The notes beneath the pieces are model-generated. The model searched no databases. It worked only from the letters and a program-made list of their open reading frames with translations, and had not been told where the DNA came from. Shown here piece after piece: positions 43,301 to 52,619 of a stretch of 64,000 bases of DNA (the stretch's first letter is position 1; each line of letters begins with the position of its first letter). A program made the translations under genes and the position numbers. Where the stretch lies: positions 1,612,001 to 1,676,000 of the forward strand of contig CP116670.1 in assembly GCA_028370155.1 (NCBI GenBank), read 5' to 3'. This DNA comes from Arthrobacter sp. OVS8 (lineage in GTDB: Bacteria > Actinomycetota > Actinomycetes > Actinomycetales > Micrococcaceae).

Positions 43301-44537
43301 ATGCCAGAAGCCGTCATTGTTTCCACTGCCAGAAGCCCGATCGGACGCGCTTTCAAAGGTTCGTTGAAGGATGAACGGCCCGACGACCTTGCCGCCGCCA
43401 TGGTCACCGCGGCGCTGGCCCGGATTCCGTCCTTCGACGCGGCCGACGACGCGGGCCGGGGCCTCGACGATCTCTATCTGGGCTGCGCCGAGCCAAGCGG
43501 CGAGGCCGGTTCCAACATGGCCAGGGTGGTCACCATCCTGGCCGGCTTGGACAACGTCCCGGGGGCCACGATCAACCGCTTCTGCGCCTCCAGCCTGCAG
43601 ACGCTCCGGATGGCCTTCCACGCCATCAAGGCCGGCGAAGGGCACGCGTTCGTCGCCGCCGGAGTGGAAGCCGTGTCGCGTTACCGCGACTGGGCCGGGG
43701 CGGAGAGACGGACGCCGGCACGCACAACCCGCTCTTTGACGCAGCCCGGCAGCGCACCGCCGCCAGGGCCGGGTCCAATACCCCGTGGACGGATCCGCGG
43801 CTGGGCGGCCGTATGCCGGACATTTACATCGCCATGGGCCAGACCGCTGAAAACGTCGCGACCAGCTTCGGCATCAGCCGGGCAGACCAGGACGCCTGGG
43901 CCGTGCTGAGCCAGAACCGCGCCGAGGCAGCCATCGCCTCGGGTTTCTATGCCCGCGAGATCACCCCTTACACCCGCAGGGACGGCACCGTGATCGACCG
44001 GGACGACTCACCGAGGGCCGGCGTCACCCTGGAGTCGGTCAGCGCCCTGCAGCCGGTCTTCCGCGCCGCGGGAACCGTCACCGCGGGCAACGCCTGCCCG
44101 CTGAACGACGGAGCGGCCGCTGTCGTGGTGATGAGCGATTTGCGGGCGCGCGAACTCGGACTGGAACCGCTGGCACGGATTGTCTCCACCGGCGTCAGCG
44201 CCCTCTCCCCGAGCTCATGGGGATGGGCCCGGTGGAGGCGAGCCGGCGGGCCCTGGACCTTGCCGGGCTGGGGATCCAGGACATCGATCTTGTGGAACTC
44301 AACGAGGCCTTCGCGGTGCAGGTCGTCGCCAGCGCCAAGGAACTCGGGATCGATCATGACAAGCTCAACGTCCATGGCGGCGCCATCGCGCTGGGCCATC
44401 CTTTCGGCATGACCGGCGCCCGGATGACCACCACCCTGCTCAACGGGCTCCGGGAGCGCGATGCGACCCTGGGGCTGGCCACGTTGTGCGTCGGCGGCGG
44501 CCAAGGCATGGCCGTGGTGCTGGAGCGGCTGGGCTGA
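43301..44537 (+). CDS. Acetyl-CoA C-acyltransferase (thiolase), frameshifted
   Basis: ATG 43301 starts [20 protein letters not shown]. The acyl-binding Cys is in [15 protein letters not shown], the active-site His in [17 protein letters not shown] and the second Cys in [14 protein letters not shown]. Losses near 43705 and 44212 split it. Length is about 413 residues, normal for biosynthetic or beta-oxidation thiolases; the direction cannot be told. No other fatty-acid genes flank it. The terminator at 44594 follows. Confidence 0.92.
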
Positions 44538-44593
44538 GCGGGCGCCCGCCGCCGGCACCGCCGCCGCGCACCAGCAGCGCCGCGGCCGCAACG

Positions 44594-44630
44594 GCAAGAG
44601 GAGCCCGCCGTCCGGCGGGGCTCCTCTTGC
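44594..44630. terminator. Terminator between thiolase and Bax inhibitor-1 genes
   Basis: A 17-bp stem (44594-44610 with 44613-44630) has one bulged G in GGCGGGG against CCCGCC. The bulge would vanish if one C had been lost from the left arm, in line with the window-wide error pattern. The genes are convergent. Confidence 0.75.
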
Positions 44631-44664
44631 GTGGTTCTCAGGTACCGGCGGTCAGCCGCCGGTG

Positions 44665-45606
44665 TTACTCGTCGCCGCGGAGGATCGCCAGGAGGCGGAT
44701 GATCTCAACGTAGAGCCACACCAGGGTTACCGTGAGGCCGAAGGCCGCGGTCCAGGAGAAGCGCTGCGGGGCGCCGCTGCGGACGCCTGCTTCGATGCTG
44801 GTGAAGTCCATGATCAGCGAGAACGCGGCCAGGCCGATCGCCAGCACGCCGATGAAGACGCCCAGCGGGATGCCCATGATCTCCACTTCGGTGCGCAGGC
44901 CGAACGGGGAATCGACGGCGCCGGTCCACATCATGACCATGTTGATGAGCGCGAAGACGGCGTAGCCGATGGTGGCGATCATAAAGAATCGCATGGCCTT
45001 CGGCGTGGCCCGGACCTTGCCGTTCCGGAAGAGCACCAGGGTCACTGCGAACACGGACAGCGTGCCGATCACGGCCTGCAGGCCGACGCCCGGGAACATG
45101 TTGTCGAGGATCCGCGTCAGGCCGCCGAGGAACAGGCCCTCGAGGGCTGCGTAGGCCAGGATCAGCGCCGGCGACGGCTGCTTCTTGAAGGTGTTGACCA
45201 GGGCGAGGACGAATCCGCCCAGCGCGCCGACGATCATCAGCATGTAGGCCAGGCCCTCTGCCACCGTGAGGGTGACGGCGGCACCGGCAACCACGGCGCC
45301 GAGGCAGGCCGCGGTCTTCATGATGACATCGTCATAGGTCATGCGTCCCGTGTCGGCGGGGCCGGCGGCGGGCCGGTTGTACATGTCCTGGAGCTGGTCC
45401 TGGGTCATGCCCTGCTGGGCAGCGCTCCAGCCGGCCTGGCCGTCCATGACCTGGCCCGGGGCGCGGCCCGGAACCTGGCCGTACTGGCCCTGGCCGTAAG
45501 CGTTCTGGCCATAGTGACCCTGTCCGTACGCCTGCGGGGCAGGCGGTGCCTGGGTTGCTCCACGGAAGTTCTTTCCGTTGAAGACTGGGTTTCCGCCAAG
45601 TGCCAT
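44665..45606 (-). CDS. Bax inhibitor-1/YccA family membrane protein
   Basis: ATG 45606 starts MALGGNPVFNGKNFRGATQA. A Gln/Tyr/Gly-rich cytoplasmic leader (YGQGHYGQNAYGQGQYGQ) is followed by seven membrane helices, with FGLTVTLVWLYVEIIRLLAI at the end and conserved acidic residues that form the calcium/proton gate in the BsYetJ branch. The ORF is intact, 313 residues. The leader repeats resemble those of other actinobacterial family members. Confidence 0.9.
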   Translation of the reverse strand: MALGGNPVFNGKNFRGATQAPPAPQAYGQGHYGQNAYGQGQYGQVPGRAPGQVMDGQAGWSAAQQGMTQDQLQDMYNRPAAGPADTGRMTYDDVIMKTAACLGAVVAGAAVTLTVAEGLAYMLMIVGALGGFVLALVNTFKKQPSPALILAYAALEGLFLGGLTRILDNMFPGVGLQAVIGTLSVFAVTLVLFRNGKVRATPKAMRFFMIATIGYAVFALINMVMMWTGAVDSPFGLRTEVEIMGIPLGVFIGVLAIGLAAFSLIMDFTSIEAGVRSGAPQRFSWTAAFGLTVTLVWLYVEIIRLLAILRGDE

Positions 45607-46064
45607 TGCTGGTGTCCTCCAAATAAGGGGGTGAGTATTGATCCGGTGTGATCTGTCAGTGCTGGTAACAACACGCTACCAATTCCAACAGCTGGCGTGC
45701 AGTGATAGTTCCCGGGATGCCCCTCCCGCAACCCAACCGTGACCTCTCCGCCGCGTATCCGCGCGCGGGCGCCGCCGAGGGCGACCGACTGTTTAGGCAT
45801 ACTCCGGATCAACAAAAGTTTACTTTAGGACGGGTAAAGTACCCCGCCGCCCGGGCTTCACGGTTGTTACCCGATCGCGACGTTCCGCCTGCTCGCGACG
45901 GCATTCTTTGCCCCTGCGGGCTGTAACATAAGCCAAACAGGGTGACGGATATCACAAGCTGTACCGCTCCACCGCATCGCATCACGCACCACCTCCGTCA
46001 CCCTGACTGTTCGCAGCGGTTGCAATGGCGCAACCCACACCACCCCCATGTGGAGGTTTTCATT
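45607..46064. other. Regulatory region upstream of the livHMGF operon
   Basis: These 458 bp contain no gene I can support and are visibly richer in A+T around 45800-45860. They hold a perfect 7-bp dyad TACTTTA/TAAAGTA (45821-45841), a Crp-like palindrome (45941-45956) and the GGAGG ribosome binding site (46052-46056) of a TTG-started permease. Confidence 0.6.
45941..45956 (+). promoter_or_regulatory. Crp/GlxR-like operator upstream of livH
   Basis: GGTGA-CGGATA-TCACA matches the TGTGA-N6-TCACA pattern of Crp-type regulators at nine of ten fixed positions, 109 bp before the livH start. A matching site lies before livK at 52159. Confidence 0.5.
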
Positions 46065-47404
46065 TTGAGAAGCACACCGAGAGGCCTGTCGCAGAGACGG
46101 CGCGGCAGACTGCTGAAAGTTGTGGGGGCTGTTTTTGCCGCCGTGGCCGCGCTACTGCTGATCGTCGCGCCGGCATCACAGGCCACGAGCCCCTCTCCGA
46201 CACCATCCCCGTCGGCGACCACGTTCCAGAACAGCATCAGCGGCTTCCTGCGCGGCGACGACCGCGCGCCCATCGCTGATGTCACCATCACCGCCACGAG
46301 CGGCGACTTCACCGGAACGGCGACGTCGAATGCCAACGGCTCCTGGACCATCGGGGTTCCCACGCAGGGAACCTACGTGGTCGAGTTGGATGAATCCACG
46401 CTCCCGGAGGGCATTCAGCTCGCCGAGGGCCAGCAAAACCCCGCGAAGTCACCTTCAGCCAGACCTCCAACCTCTCGGTGATCTTCGCCTTCGGCGAAGG
46501 CATCGTGGTGCAGCAGCAGGATTTCGGCCAGAACCTGATCAACCGCCTCGTGGCGGGCCTGAGCTTCGGCCTTCTGCTGGCCCTGGCCTCCGTCGGCCTC
46601 TCGCTGATCTTCGGCACCACCGGCCTGACCAACTTCGCCCACGGTGAAATGGTCACCCTCGGCGCCGTCCTGGTCTTTTCCTTCAACGCCATGAACCTTC
46701 CGTTCTGGCTGGCCATCCTGCTCGCGCTGCTCGGCGGCGGTCTATTCGGCTACGTCCAGGACGCAGGCCTGTGGAAGCCGCTGCGGCGCCGCGGCACCGG
46801 CCTGGTCCCGATGATGATCGTCAGCATCGGCCTCGCACTGGCCGTCCGCTACGTGATCCAGTTCTTCTTCGGCGGCGCCACCCAGCAGCTGCCGTTCGCC
46901 CAGAGCTCGGAGATCCAGCTCGGCCCGATCTCCATCTCCCCCAATAACCTCTGGTCCCTGGTGATCAGCGCGGTGGTCATTGCCATCCTCGGCGTCGTTC
47001 TGCTGAAGACCCGGCTCGGCAAAGCCACCCGCGCGGTCGCCGACAACCCGGCACTCGCGGCAGCCTCCGGCATCGACGTCGACTCCGTCATCCGGATTGT
47101 CTGGGTCACCGGCGGCATGCTCGCGTCCCTCGGCGGCATCCTGTGGGCGTACTACCGGCCCGGTGTCACCTTCGACATGGGTTCGCAGATCCTGCTGCTC
47201 ATCTTCGCCGGCGTCACGCTGGGTGGCCTCGGCACTGTGTGGGGCGCCCTGATCGGGTCCATCATTGTCGGTATCTTCGTGGAGCTGACCACCGTGTTCG
47301 GCCTCGCCGCCGACCTCAAGTACGTGGGAGCACTGTTCATCATGATTATTGTCCTTCTGATCCGGCCCCAAGGCATCTTGGGCCGGCGCGAGCGCGTGGG
47401 TTAG
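46065..47404 (+). CDS. livH: Branched-chain amino acid ABC transporter permease LivH with N-terminal extracytoplasmic domain (frameshifted)
   Basis: TTG 46065, eight bases after GGAGG, gives LRSTPRGLSQRRRGRLLKVV. A signal-type helix (GAVFAAVAALLLIVAPASQA) is followed by a carboxypeptidase-regulatory/SpaA-like beta domain (SGFLRGDDRAPIADVTITAT to GTYVVELDESTLPEGIQLAE), then the LivH membrane core (AGLSFGLLLALASVGLSLIF, FGTTGLTNFAHGEMVTLGAV). A missing C near 46442 breaks the linker; repaired it reads NPREVTFSQTSNLSVIFAFG. Length is about 447 residues against roughly 300 for a plain LivH. Confidence 0.85.
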
Positions 47405-47413
47405 GAGACAGCC

Positions 47414-48380
47414 ATGGACTTCGGATTTATTTTCTCCAGCGCTGCCGGAGAACTGTTCAGCCCGACGACGGCGGCCTACGCCCTCGCGACGCTCGGCCTT
47501 GCGGTTCACTTCGGCTACGCCGGCCTGCTCAACTTCGGCCAGGCCGGCTTCATGGCGGTGGGAGCCTACGGCTTCGCCATCTCCACCCTGACGTTCGGTG
47601 TTCCGTTCTTCGTCGGTCTGCTGATCGCAGTGGTCTGCTCGGCCATCTTCGCTTTGCTGCTGGGTATTCCCACCCTCCGGCTGCGGGCCGACTACCTCGC
47701 CATCGTCACAATCGCGGCGGCGGAGATCGTCCGTTACATCGTCACCACCAACCAGCTGACCGCCATCACCGGTTCCGCCAACGGCCTGGCCGCGTTCGAA
47801 GGTGACTTCTACGCAATGAACCCGTTCCCTCCGGGTTCCTACATGGGCATGAACAACCGCGACTTCTTCATCCGGGTAGTCGCCTGGGCCGTTGTGGCCC
47901 TGTTCTGCACCTTGGTGTGGCTGCTGATGCGCAGCCCCTGGGGACGCGTCCTCAAGGGCATCCGTGAGGACGAAAACGCCGTCCGCTCGCTCGGCAAGAA
48001 CGTGTACGCCTACAAGATGCAGGCTCTGATCATCGGTGGTGTCCTCGGCGCCCTGGCCGGCATGATCTTCACCTCCCCGCGGCGCGGTCCAGCCGGCGAA
48101 CTACGGCACCGAACTGACGTTCTTCCTCTACACCTGCCTGCTGCTCGGCGGCCTCGGCACGGTGCTGGGACCGGTCGTCGGCGCCATGATCTTCTGGGTC
48201 GTGCTGTCCCTCACTCAAGGCATCCTGTACGGCCTGATCGAATCCGGCGCCATCACCTGGCTGAACACCGTCCAGGCCGGCCAGCTGCGCTACATCCTTG
48301 TGGGTGTCGCGCTGATGCTGCTGATGATCTTCAGGCCACAGGGTGTCCTCGGCAATAAGAAGGAGCTGGCGTTCGCATGA
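47414..48380 (+). CDS. livM: Branched-chain amino acid ABC transporter permease LivM (frameshifted)
   Basis: ATG 47414 starts MDFGFIFSSAAGELFSPTTA. Membrane helices include YALATLGLAVHFGYAGLLNF and the coupling-helix motif RSPWGRVLKGIREDENAVRS that contacts the ATPases. An indel near 48085 (two bases short) splits it before NYGTELTFFLYTCLLLGGLG. The end LGNKKELAFA overlaps the livG start (ATGA). Length is about 322 residues. Confidence 0.92.
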
Positions 48381-49471
48381 GCACGCAAAGCGAAGAACCC
48401 CGAGAGTCCGCTACCCCGGAATCTGCGGAGAACATCGACTACATGACGGACACGCGTCCGATCGCCGCGGGCGAGGCTGCCCCCGGTTGCAAGAAGCGCG
48501 ATCCGATCGTGGTGGCGGAAAACGTCACCCGCAGCTTCGGCGGCATCAACGCCGTCGACGTCGAGTACCTCGAAATCCCGCGGCACAAGATCACCGCACT
48601 GATCGGCCCGAACGGTGCGGGCAAGACCACCCTGTTCAATCTGCTGACCGGCTTCGACACCCCCAACACGGGCAAGTGGCAATTCGAGGGCAACAGCCTC
48701 GCCGGGGTCTCCTCCTACAAGGTGGCCCGGATGGGCATGGTCCGCACGTTCCAGCTGACCAAGGTCATGGGCAAGCTCACGGTGATGGAGAACATGCGCC
48801 TCGGCGCCTCCCACCAGTCCGGCGAGCGGCTGTCCAAGGCCCTGTTCAAGGGCATCTGGGGCGGCCAGGAAAAGAAGATCACCCAGGAAGCCAATGTGCT
48901 GCTGGAGAAGTTCAAGCTGGACGCCAAGAAGGACGATTACGCGGCATCACTGTCCGGCGGACAGCGCAAGCTCCTGGAAATGGCCCGCTCGCTGATGGTC
49001 CGGCCCAAGCTGGTCATGCTCGACGAGCCGATGGCAGGCGTCAACCCGGCGCTGACGCAGTCGCTGCTGGACCACATCAAGAACCTTAAGGCCGAGGGCA
49101 TGACCGTGCTGTTCGTCGAGCACGACATGCACATGGTGCGGCACATCGCCGACTGGGTTGTGGTCATGGCCGAGGGCAAGATTGTGGCCGAGGGCCCGCC
49201 GGTCGAGGTCATGAAGAATCCGGCCGTGATCGACGCTTACCTGGGCGCCCATCACGACGTGGACCTCGGTGACTCGGAAGGCATCAAAGAGCTGGCCGCA
49301 GAGCTGGTGGCCGATGAGGAATCGATCGTCGGCACCGAAAACGCCGGCATCATCTCGCTCGACGTCGTCGCCAGTGAAACGGATTCGCCCGCGGTCCCGG
49401 ACAGCAACGGTCCGCCGCGCGGACGGCGCAGCGCCGAGGAGCCGAACCGCACAGAGAAGGACACAGAATGA
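48377..49471 (+). CDS. livG: Branched-chain amino acid ABC transporter ATP-binding protein LivG
   Basis: ATG 48377 overlaps the livM stop. Walker A GPNGAGKTTLFNLLTGF, signature LSGGQRKLLEMARSLM and Walker B LVMLDEPMAGVNP are present, with the switch His in VLFVEHDMHMVRHIA. The ORF is intact but long (364 residues): a 45-residue leader and a roughly 70-residue acidic tail extend the usual 255-residue LivG. It forms the cytoplasmic ATPase pair with LivF. Confidence 0.95.
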   Translation: MSTQSEEPRESATPESAENIDYMTDTRPIAAGEAAPGCKKRDPIVVAENVTRSFGGINAVDVEYLEIPRHKITALIGPNGAGKTTLFNLLTGFDTPNTGKWQFEGNSLAGVSSYKVARMGMVRTFQLTKVMGKLTVMENMRLGASHQSGERLSKALFKGIWGGQEKKITQEANVLLEKFKLDAKKDDYAASLSGGQRKLLEMARSLMVRPKLVMLDEPMAGVNPALTQSLLDHIKNLKAEGMTVLFVEHDMHMVRHIADWVVVMAEGKIVAEGPPVEVMKNPAVIDAYLGAHHDVDLGDSEGIKELAAELVADEESIVGTENAGIISLDVVASETDSPAVPDSNGPPRGRRSAEEPNRTEKDTE

Positions 49472-50239
49472 GCGCCACCAGCGCGGCAGCCGCCGCCACA
49501 CCAGTCCATGACGAGGATTCGGTTGTTAAGGTCACCAACCTGGTGGCCGCTACATCCCGGGCGTCAACATCCTCAACGGCTGCAGCATCGAGGCCCGCAA
49601 GGGTGAGCTGATCGGCATCATCGGTCCCAACGGCGCCGGTAAGTCGACCCTGCTGAAGGCGATGTTCGGCCTGGTCAAGGTCCACTCGGGTTCCGTTGTG
49701 GTGCGCGGCCAGGACATTACCGGGCTGAAGGCCAACAAGCTCGTCAGCCGGGGCATCGGCTTTGTGCCGCAAAACAACAACGTGTTCGCCGCGTTGACCA
49801 TCGAGGAGAACCTCCAGATGGGCATGTTCCAGCGGCCCAAGGACTTTGCGGAGCGCTTCGACTTCGTCACGGACCTGTTCCCGGAACTCGGCAAGCGGCG
49901 CGCCCAGCGCGCGGGCTCGCTCTCCGGCGGCGAACGCCAGATGGTTGCGATGGGACGGGCCCTCATGATGGACCCGGCCGTGCTGCTGCTCGACGAGCCC
50001 TCCGCTGGCCTCTCCCTGTCAAGCAGGATGAGACCTTCCTCCGGGTTCACGAGATCAACCGTGCGGGCGTTTCGGTCATCATGGTGGAACAGAATGCCCG
50101 GCGCTGCCTGCAGATCTGTGACCGCGGCTATGTCCTGGACCAGGGCAAGGACGCGTACACCGGCACCGGCCGGGAGCTCATGAAGGACCCCAAGGTCATC
50201 CAGCTGTACCTGGGCACCCTCGCCGACACCGTCGAGTAG
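49468..50239 (+). CDS. livF: Branched-chain amino acid ABC transporter ATP-binding protein LivF (frameshifted)
   Basis: ATG 49468 overlaps the livG stop. Repaired residues are VVKVTNLVAGYIPGVNILNG, Walker A GPNGAGKSTLLKAMFGL, signature SLSGGERQMVAMGRALM and Walker B VLLLDEPSAGLSPVKQ. Missing bases near 49543 (G) and 50018 (C) split it. It ends LYLGTLADTVE at 50239 and is followed by a strong terminator. It is the last gene of the livHMGF operon. Confidence 0.94.
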
Positions 50240-50261
50240 TTCCCCGGCAGCACCGCAGCAA

Positions 50262-50297
50262 CAGAAGGGCCGTCACCAGCCGGTGGCGGCCCTTCTG
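50262..50297 (+). terminator. Terminator of the livHMGF operon
   Basis: A 16-bp stem with one mismatch (50262-50277 with 50282-50297) and AGCC loop starts 22 bp after the livF stop. Confidence 0.75.
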
Positions 50298-50327
50298 CGT
50301 ACCCGGCGTACATCGTCCCGGGGTCAG

Positions 50328-50395
50328 CCTCCGTGGAAGCCTCCGTGGAGACCTCCGTGGAGACCTCCGTGGAGACCTCCGTGGAGACCTCCGGG
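50328..50395. repeat. 12-bp tandem repeat, five copies plus a partial
   Basis: Consensus CCTCCGTGGAGA repeats from 50328; the last three full copies are identical and the sixth degrades to CCTCCGGG. It lies between convergent genes and looks like a variable-number tandem repeat. Confidence 0.9.
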
Positions 50396-50658
50396 CGCCT
50401 CCGCAGCCGCTTGCTCGGCGCCTGCGCTCGTTCCTCGCGCCAACCACGGCGCTTTCACAAGCGCCTGCCTCCGGCGCCCTCAGCGTCTGTCTCACCGCAC
50501 GCAAACCTGCCAGATCGACGACGGCGTCACGCGGCGCAGTCTTTTGGCCGGGTCGCCGAGCCGCGGAGCCAGATTCCCGCCGTCGGGCAGTCCTTTGCCG
50601 TTCAAAAGGCCGCTGTGCGTGATGCCCCGCCCCTCCCCTACTGCTCCTCCGCACACAA

Positions 50659-50683
50659 AGACCCCGCCCAAGGGGCGGGGTCT
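50659..50683 (-). terminator. Terminator of livK
   Basis: An 11-bp stem AGACCCCGCCC/GGGCGGGGTCT (50659-50669 with 50673-50683) is followed on the minus strand by TTGTGTG, 25 bp past the livK stop. Confidence 0.75.
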
Positions 50684-50707
50684 CCTGGTGGCTAGGGAAG
50701 GGAGGGC

Positions 50708-52059
50708 TTAGAGCTTGCCGAACTCTTCCTTGGATGCCTTGTAGGTGTTGTCATCCTGGAACTCGTAGATGCCGACGTAGGCTTCGGTCGGGTCACCGGC
50801 GTCGGAGAACGTTACGGGGCCGGACTGGCCGTCGTAGTCGACGTCCTTGCCTTCGCGGAGCAGGGTGACGCAGGTCGGGAAGTCGCTGCACTTCTCGCCG
50901 CCTTCGGAGACTGCCTTGAGCTGCTTGGCGATGTCGACGCCCTTGGTGCTCTTGGCGGCTTCGGAAGCCAGTGCGATCAGGTTCGCGGCGTCGTAGGATT
51001 CGCCTGCGTAGCTGTAGTCCTTCAGCGCGGGATCGATGGCCAGGAGCTTCTTCTTGAAGTCCTCCTTCGCGAAGGTGCCCGGGATGGTGCCTTGGGCGCC
51101 CTTCAGGGTTCCGGCCTGGAAGTCCTTGCTGTAGTCGGACATGTTGCCGTCGACGAGGAAGAGCTGCGTGGGCTTGATGCCCTTGCCCGTCATCAGCGGC
51201 ACGATGCTCTTGGCCTGGTCAAAGGTGATCAGGGCGATGGCATCCGGCTTCGCGGCGATGACCTTGTCCACCTGGCTGCTGAACTGGGAATCGCCTTCGT
51301 TGAAGAGTTCCTCAGCGACGACCTGGCCGCCGGCTGCCTCGAACGCCGACTTCACGTTCTTCGCGAGGCCGGTGCCGTAAGCGTCGTTCAGAACGATCAT
51401 GCCAACGGTCTGGGCGCCACAGGTGGCCATGTAGTTGCCGAGGACCTTGCCCTGGAGCACGTCCGAGGGAGCGGTGCGCCAGTAGAGGCCCTTGTCGTCC
51501 CAGTCGGTGAAGTCCGGCGAGGTGTTCGCCGGGGAGAACTGGATGACGCCTGCGCCGGTGATCTGGTTGATCACGGTCTTGGAAACGCCGGAGGATGCGG
51601 CACCGATGATGGCGCCGACGCCCTGGCCCAGCAGGGCCGTGGTGGACTGCGTGGCGATGTCGGTCTTGGTGTCGCCGGAGTCACGGTGGATGACCTGTAC
51701 CGGCTTGCCCAGCACACCGCCGGCCGCGTTGATTTCCTTGATGCCAAGGTTGACACCCGCGATCTCGGGCGGGCCAAGGAAGGCCAGCGACCCGGTGGTC
51801 GGCAGGAGCGAGCCGATCTTCAGCGGGGTGTCAGTGGTGGTGGTGGAAGCAGGAACCTGCCCGGTGTTGGTCGCCGCCGAAGTTCCGGCGCCAGCGTCGG
51901 CGCTGGGCGCCGGGCAGGCGATGCCCGCGGCGTTGGCAGAGGCGGATTCGGTCGACGTCGGGGTGGACGAGCCACCACAAGCCGTAGCCAGAAGGGCGAC
52001 GCCGATGCTAAGCGCGGTCAGCTTAGCGATGCGGGGCGCCACCTGGGGAGTGAAGTCAT
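50708..52059 (-). CDS. livK: Branched-chain amino acid ABC transporter substrate-binding lipoprotein
   Basis: The repaired start is ATG 52059 (MTSLPQVAPRIAKLTALSIG), seven bases after AGGAG; one C is missing near 52047, otherwise a GTG at 52042 is the first start. A lipoprotein signal (SIGVALLATACGGSSTP) places Cys at the membrane, followed by a Ser/Thr/Ala linker and a Peripla_BP_6 domain (LKIGSLLPTTGSLAFLGPPE, GAIIGAASSGVSKTVINQIT, SPANTSPDFTDW). It delivers the amino acid to LivHMGF but is transcribed separately and convergently. Confidence 0.93.
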
Positions 52060-52106
52060 TTACAATCTCCTCGATCTAAAGGTGCGAACGGCCTTTGATG
52101 CGAATG

Positions 52107-52122
52107 ATCAGGTGTTCCTGAT
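52107..52122 (-). promoter_or_regulatory. Perfect 6-bp dyad in the livK leader
   Basis: ATCAGG-TGTT-CCTGAT lies 48 bp before the livK start and could be an operator or leader hairpin. Confidence 0.4.
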
Positions 52123-52158
52123 TTAACTTCAAGCTAGTGCAATTCCGGCCCGATCCAA

Positions 52159-52174
52159 AGTGACTACGGTCACA
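52159..52174 (-). promoter_or_regulatory. Crp/GlxR-like operator upstream of livK
   Basis: AGTGA-CTACGG-TCACA (TGTGACCGTAGTCACT on the coding strand) matches the Crp consensus at nine of ten fixed positions, 100 bp before livK. It shares GTGAC-N4-RTCACA with the site before livH. Confidence 0.5.
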
Positions 52175-52236
52175 TCCTTATAACACTCGTTGCATAGAGG
52201 AAATCAGGGCACCGGACGCGGGCGCGCCAGGAACGG

Positions 52237-52323
52237 TGCCCCAGGCGGGATTCGAACCCGCAACACGCGGATTTTGAAGTCCGTTGGTGGTCCGATCTTC
52301 ACTGAAGGTCCGCCATCTGGGCC
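52237..52323 (-). ncRNA. tRNA-like element with UCA-type anticodon loop and enlarged D-arm
   Basis: Read on the minus strand, the 87-nt element has an acceptor stem GGCCCAG/CTGGGGC (one G-G mismatch), a perfect T-arm GCGGG-TTCGAAT-CCCGC and an anticodon-like arm CGGA-CTTCAAAA-TCCG whose loop is 8 nt. The D-arm is replaced by a long imperfect hairpin around CTTC-AGT-GAAG. The variable loop is short. Its 3' half is nearly the same as that of the tRNA at 52620. It could be a tRNA relic, or an unusual UGA-reading tRNA. Confidence 0.5.
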
Positions 52324-52401
52324 GAGGCCTTGGAGACCGTCGAGGCCAGGCAGGCAGGCAGGATCCCGGCAGCCGGTGTTCCCGGCACATGCCGTGGCAT
52401 T

Positions 52402-52557
52402 CTACTGCTTGGAGCGTTTGTCCCTGGCCCTGTCGCGATACATCAGGAATGTCAGGAAGGCCGCCATCAGGATGATCGAAGCTACGCCAATTCCTGCGAT
52501 CCAGAGAAGAACTTCCTCGGAAGCCCCGGTGGAGTCCCGGAGCGCCATTGGGTTCAT
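52402..52557 (-). CDS. Small single-pass membrane protein
   Basis: ATG 52557 gives MNPMALRDSTGASEEVLLWI, then one helix (IAGIGVASIILMAAFLTFLM) and a basic end YRDRARDKRSKQ, 51 residues. The frame is open up to the tRNA at 52620, and an ATG at 52617 would add 20 residues. No ribosome binding site is obvious. It lies alone between the tRNA and the tRNA-like element. The membrane topology with a basic cytoplasmic tail looks real, but the function is unknown. Confidence 0.55.
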   Translation of the reverse strand: MNPMALRDSTGASEEVLLWIAGIGVASIILMAAFLTFLMYRDRARDKRSKQ

Positions 52558-52619
52558 AGTTCTAGCCAACTCCGAAACCCTTACAGGTACAAGCGGTTTC
52601 TGATTGGGGTCGTGCATTG

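Larger units (their letters stand above)
50240..50707. other. Intergenic region between convergent livF and livK
   Basis: The 468 bp hold the two terminators (50262-50297, 50659-50683) and a 12-bp tandem repeat. The short open frames present (for example an Arg-Ser-Pro or a Val-Glu-Thr-Ser repeat frame) are products of the repeat, and I see no gene. Confidence 0.6.

Noticed and set aside
50328..50395. CRISPR array
   Set aside because: The 12-bp units are contiguous with no spacers, and there are no cas genes.
52237..52323. Selenocysteine tRNA
   Set aside because: The loop contains TCA, but the long variable arm and 8-bp acceptor stem of tRNA-Sec are absent and the loop is 8 nt.
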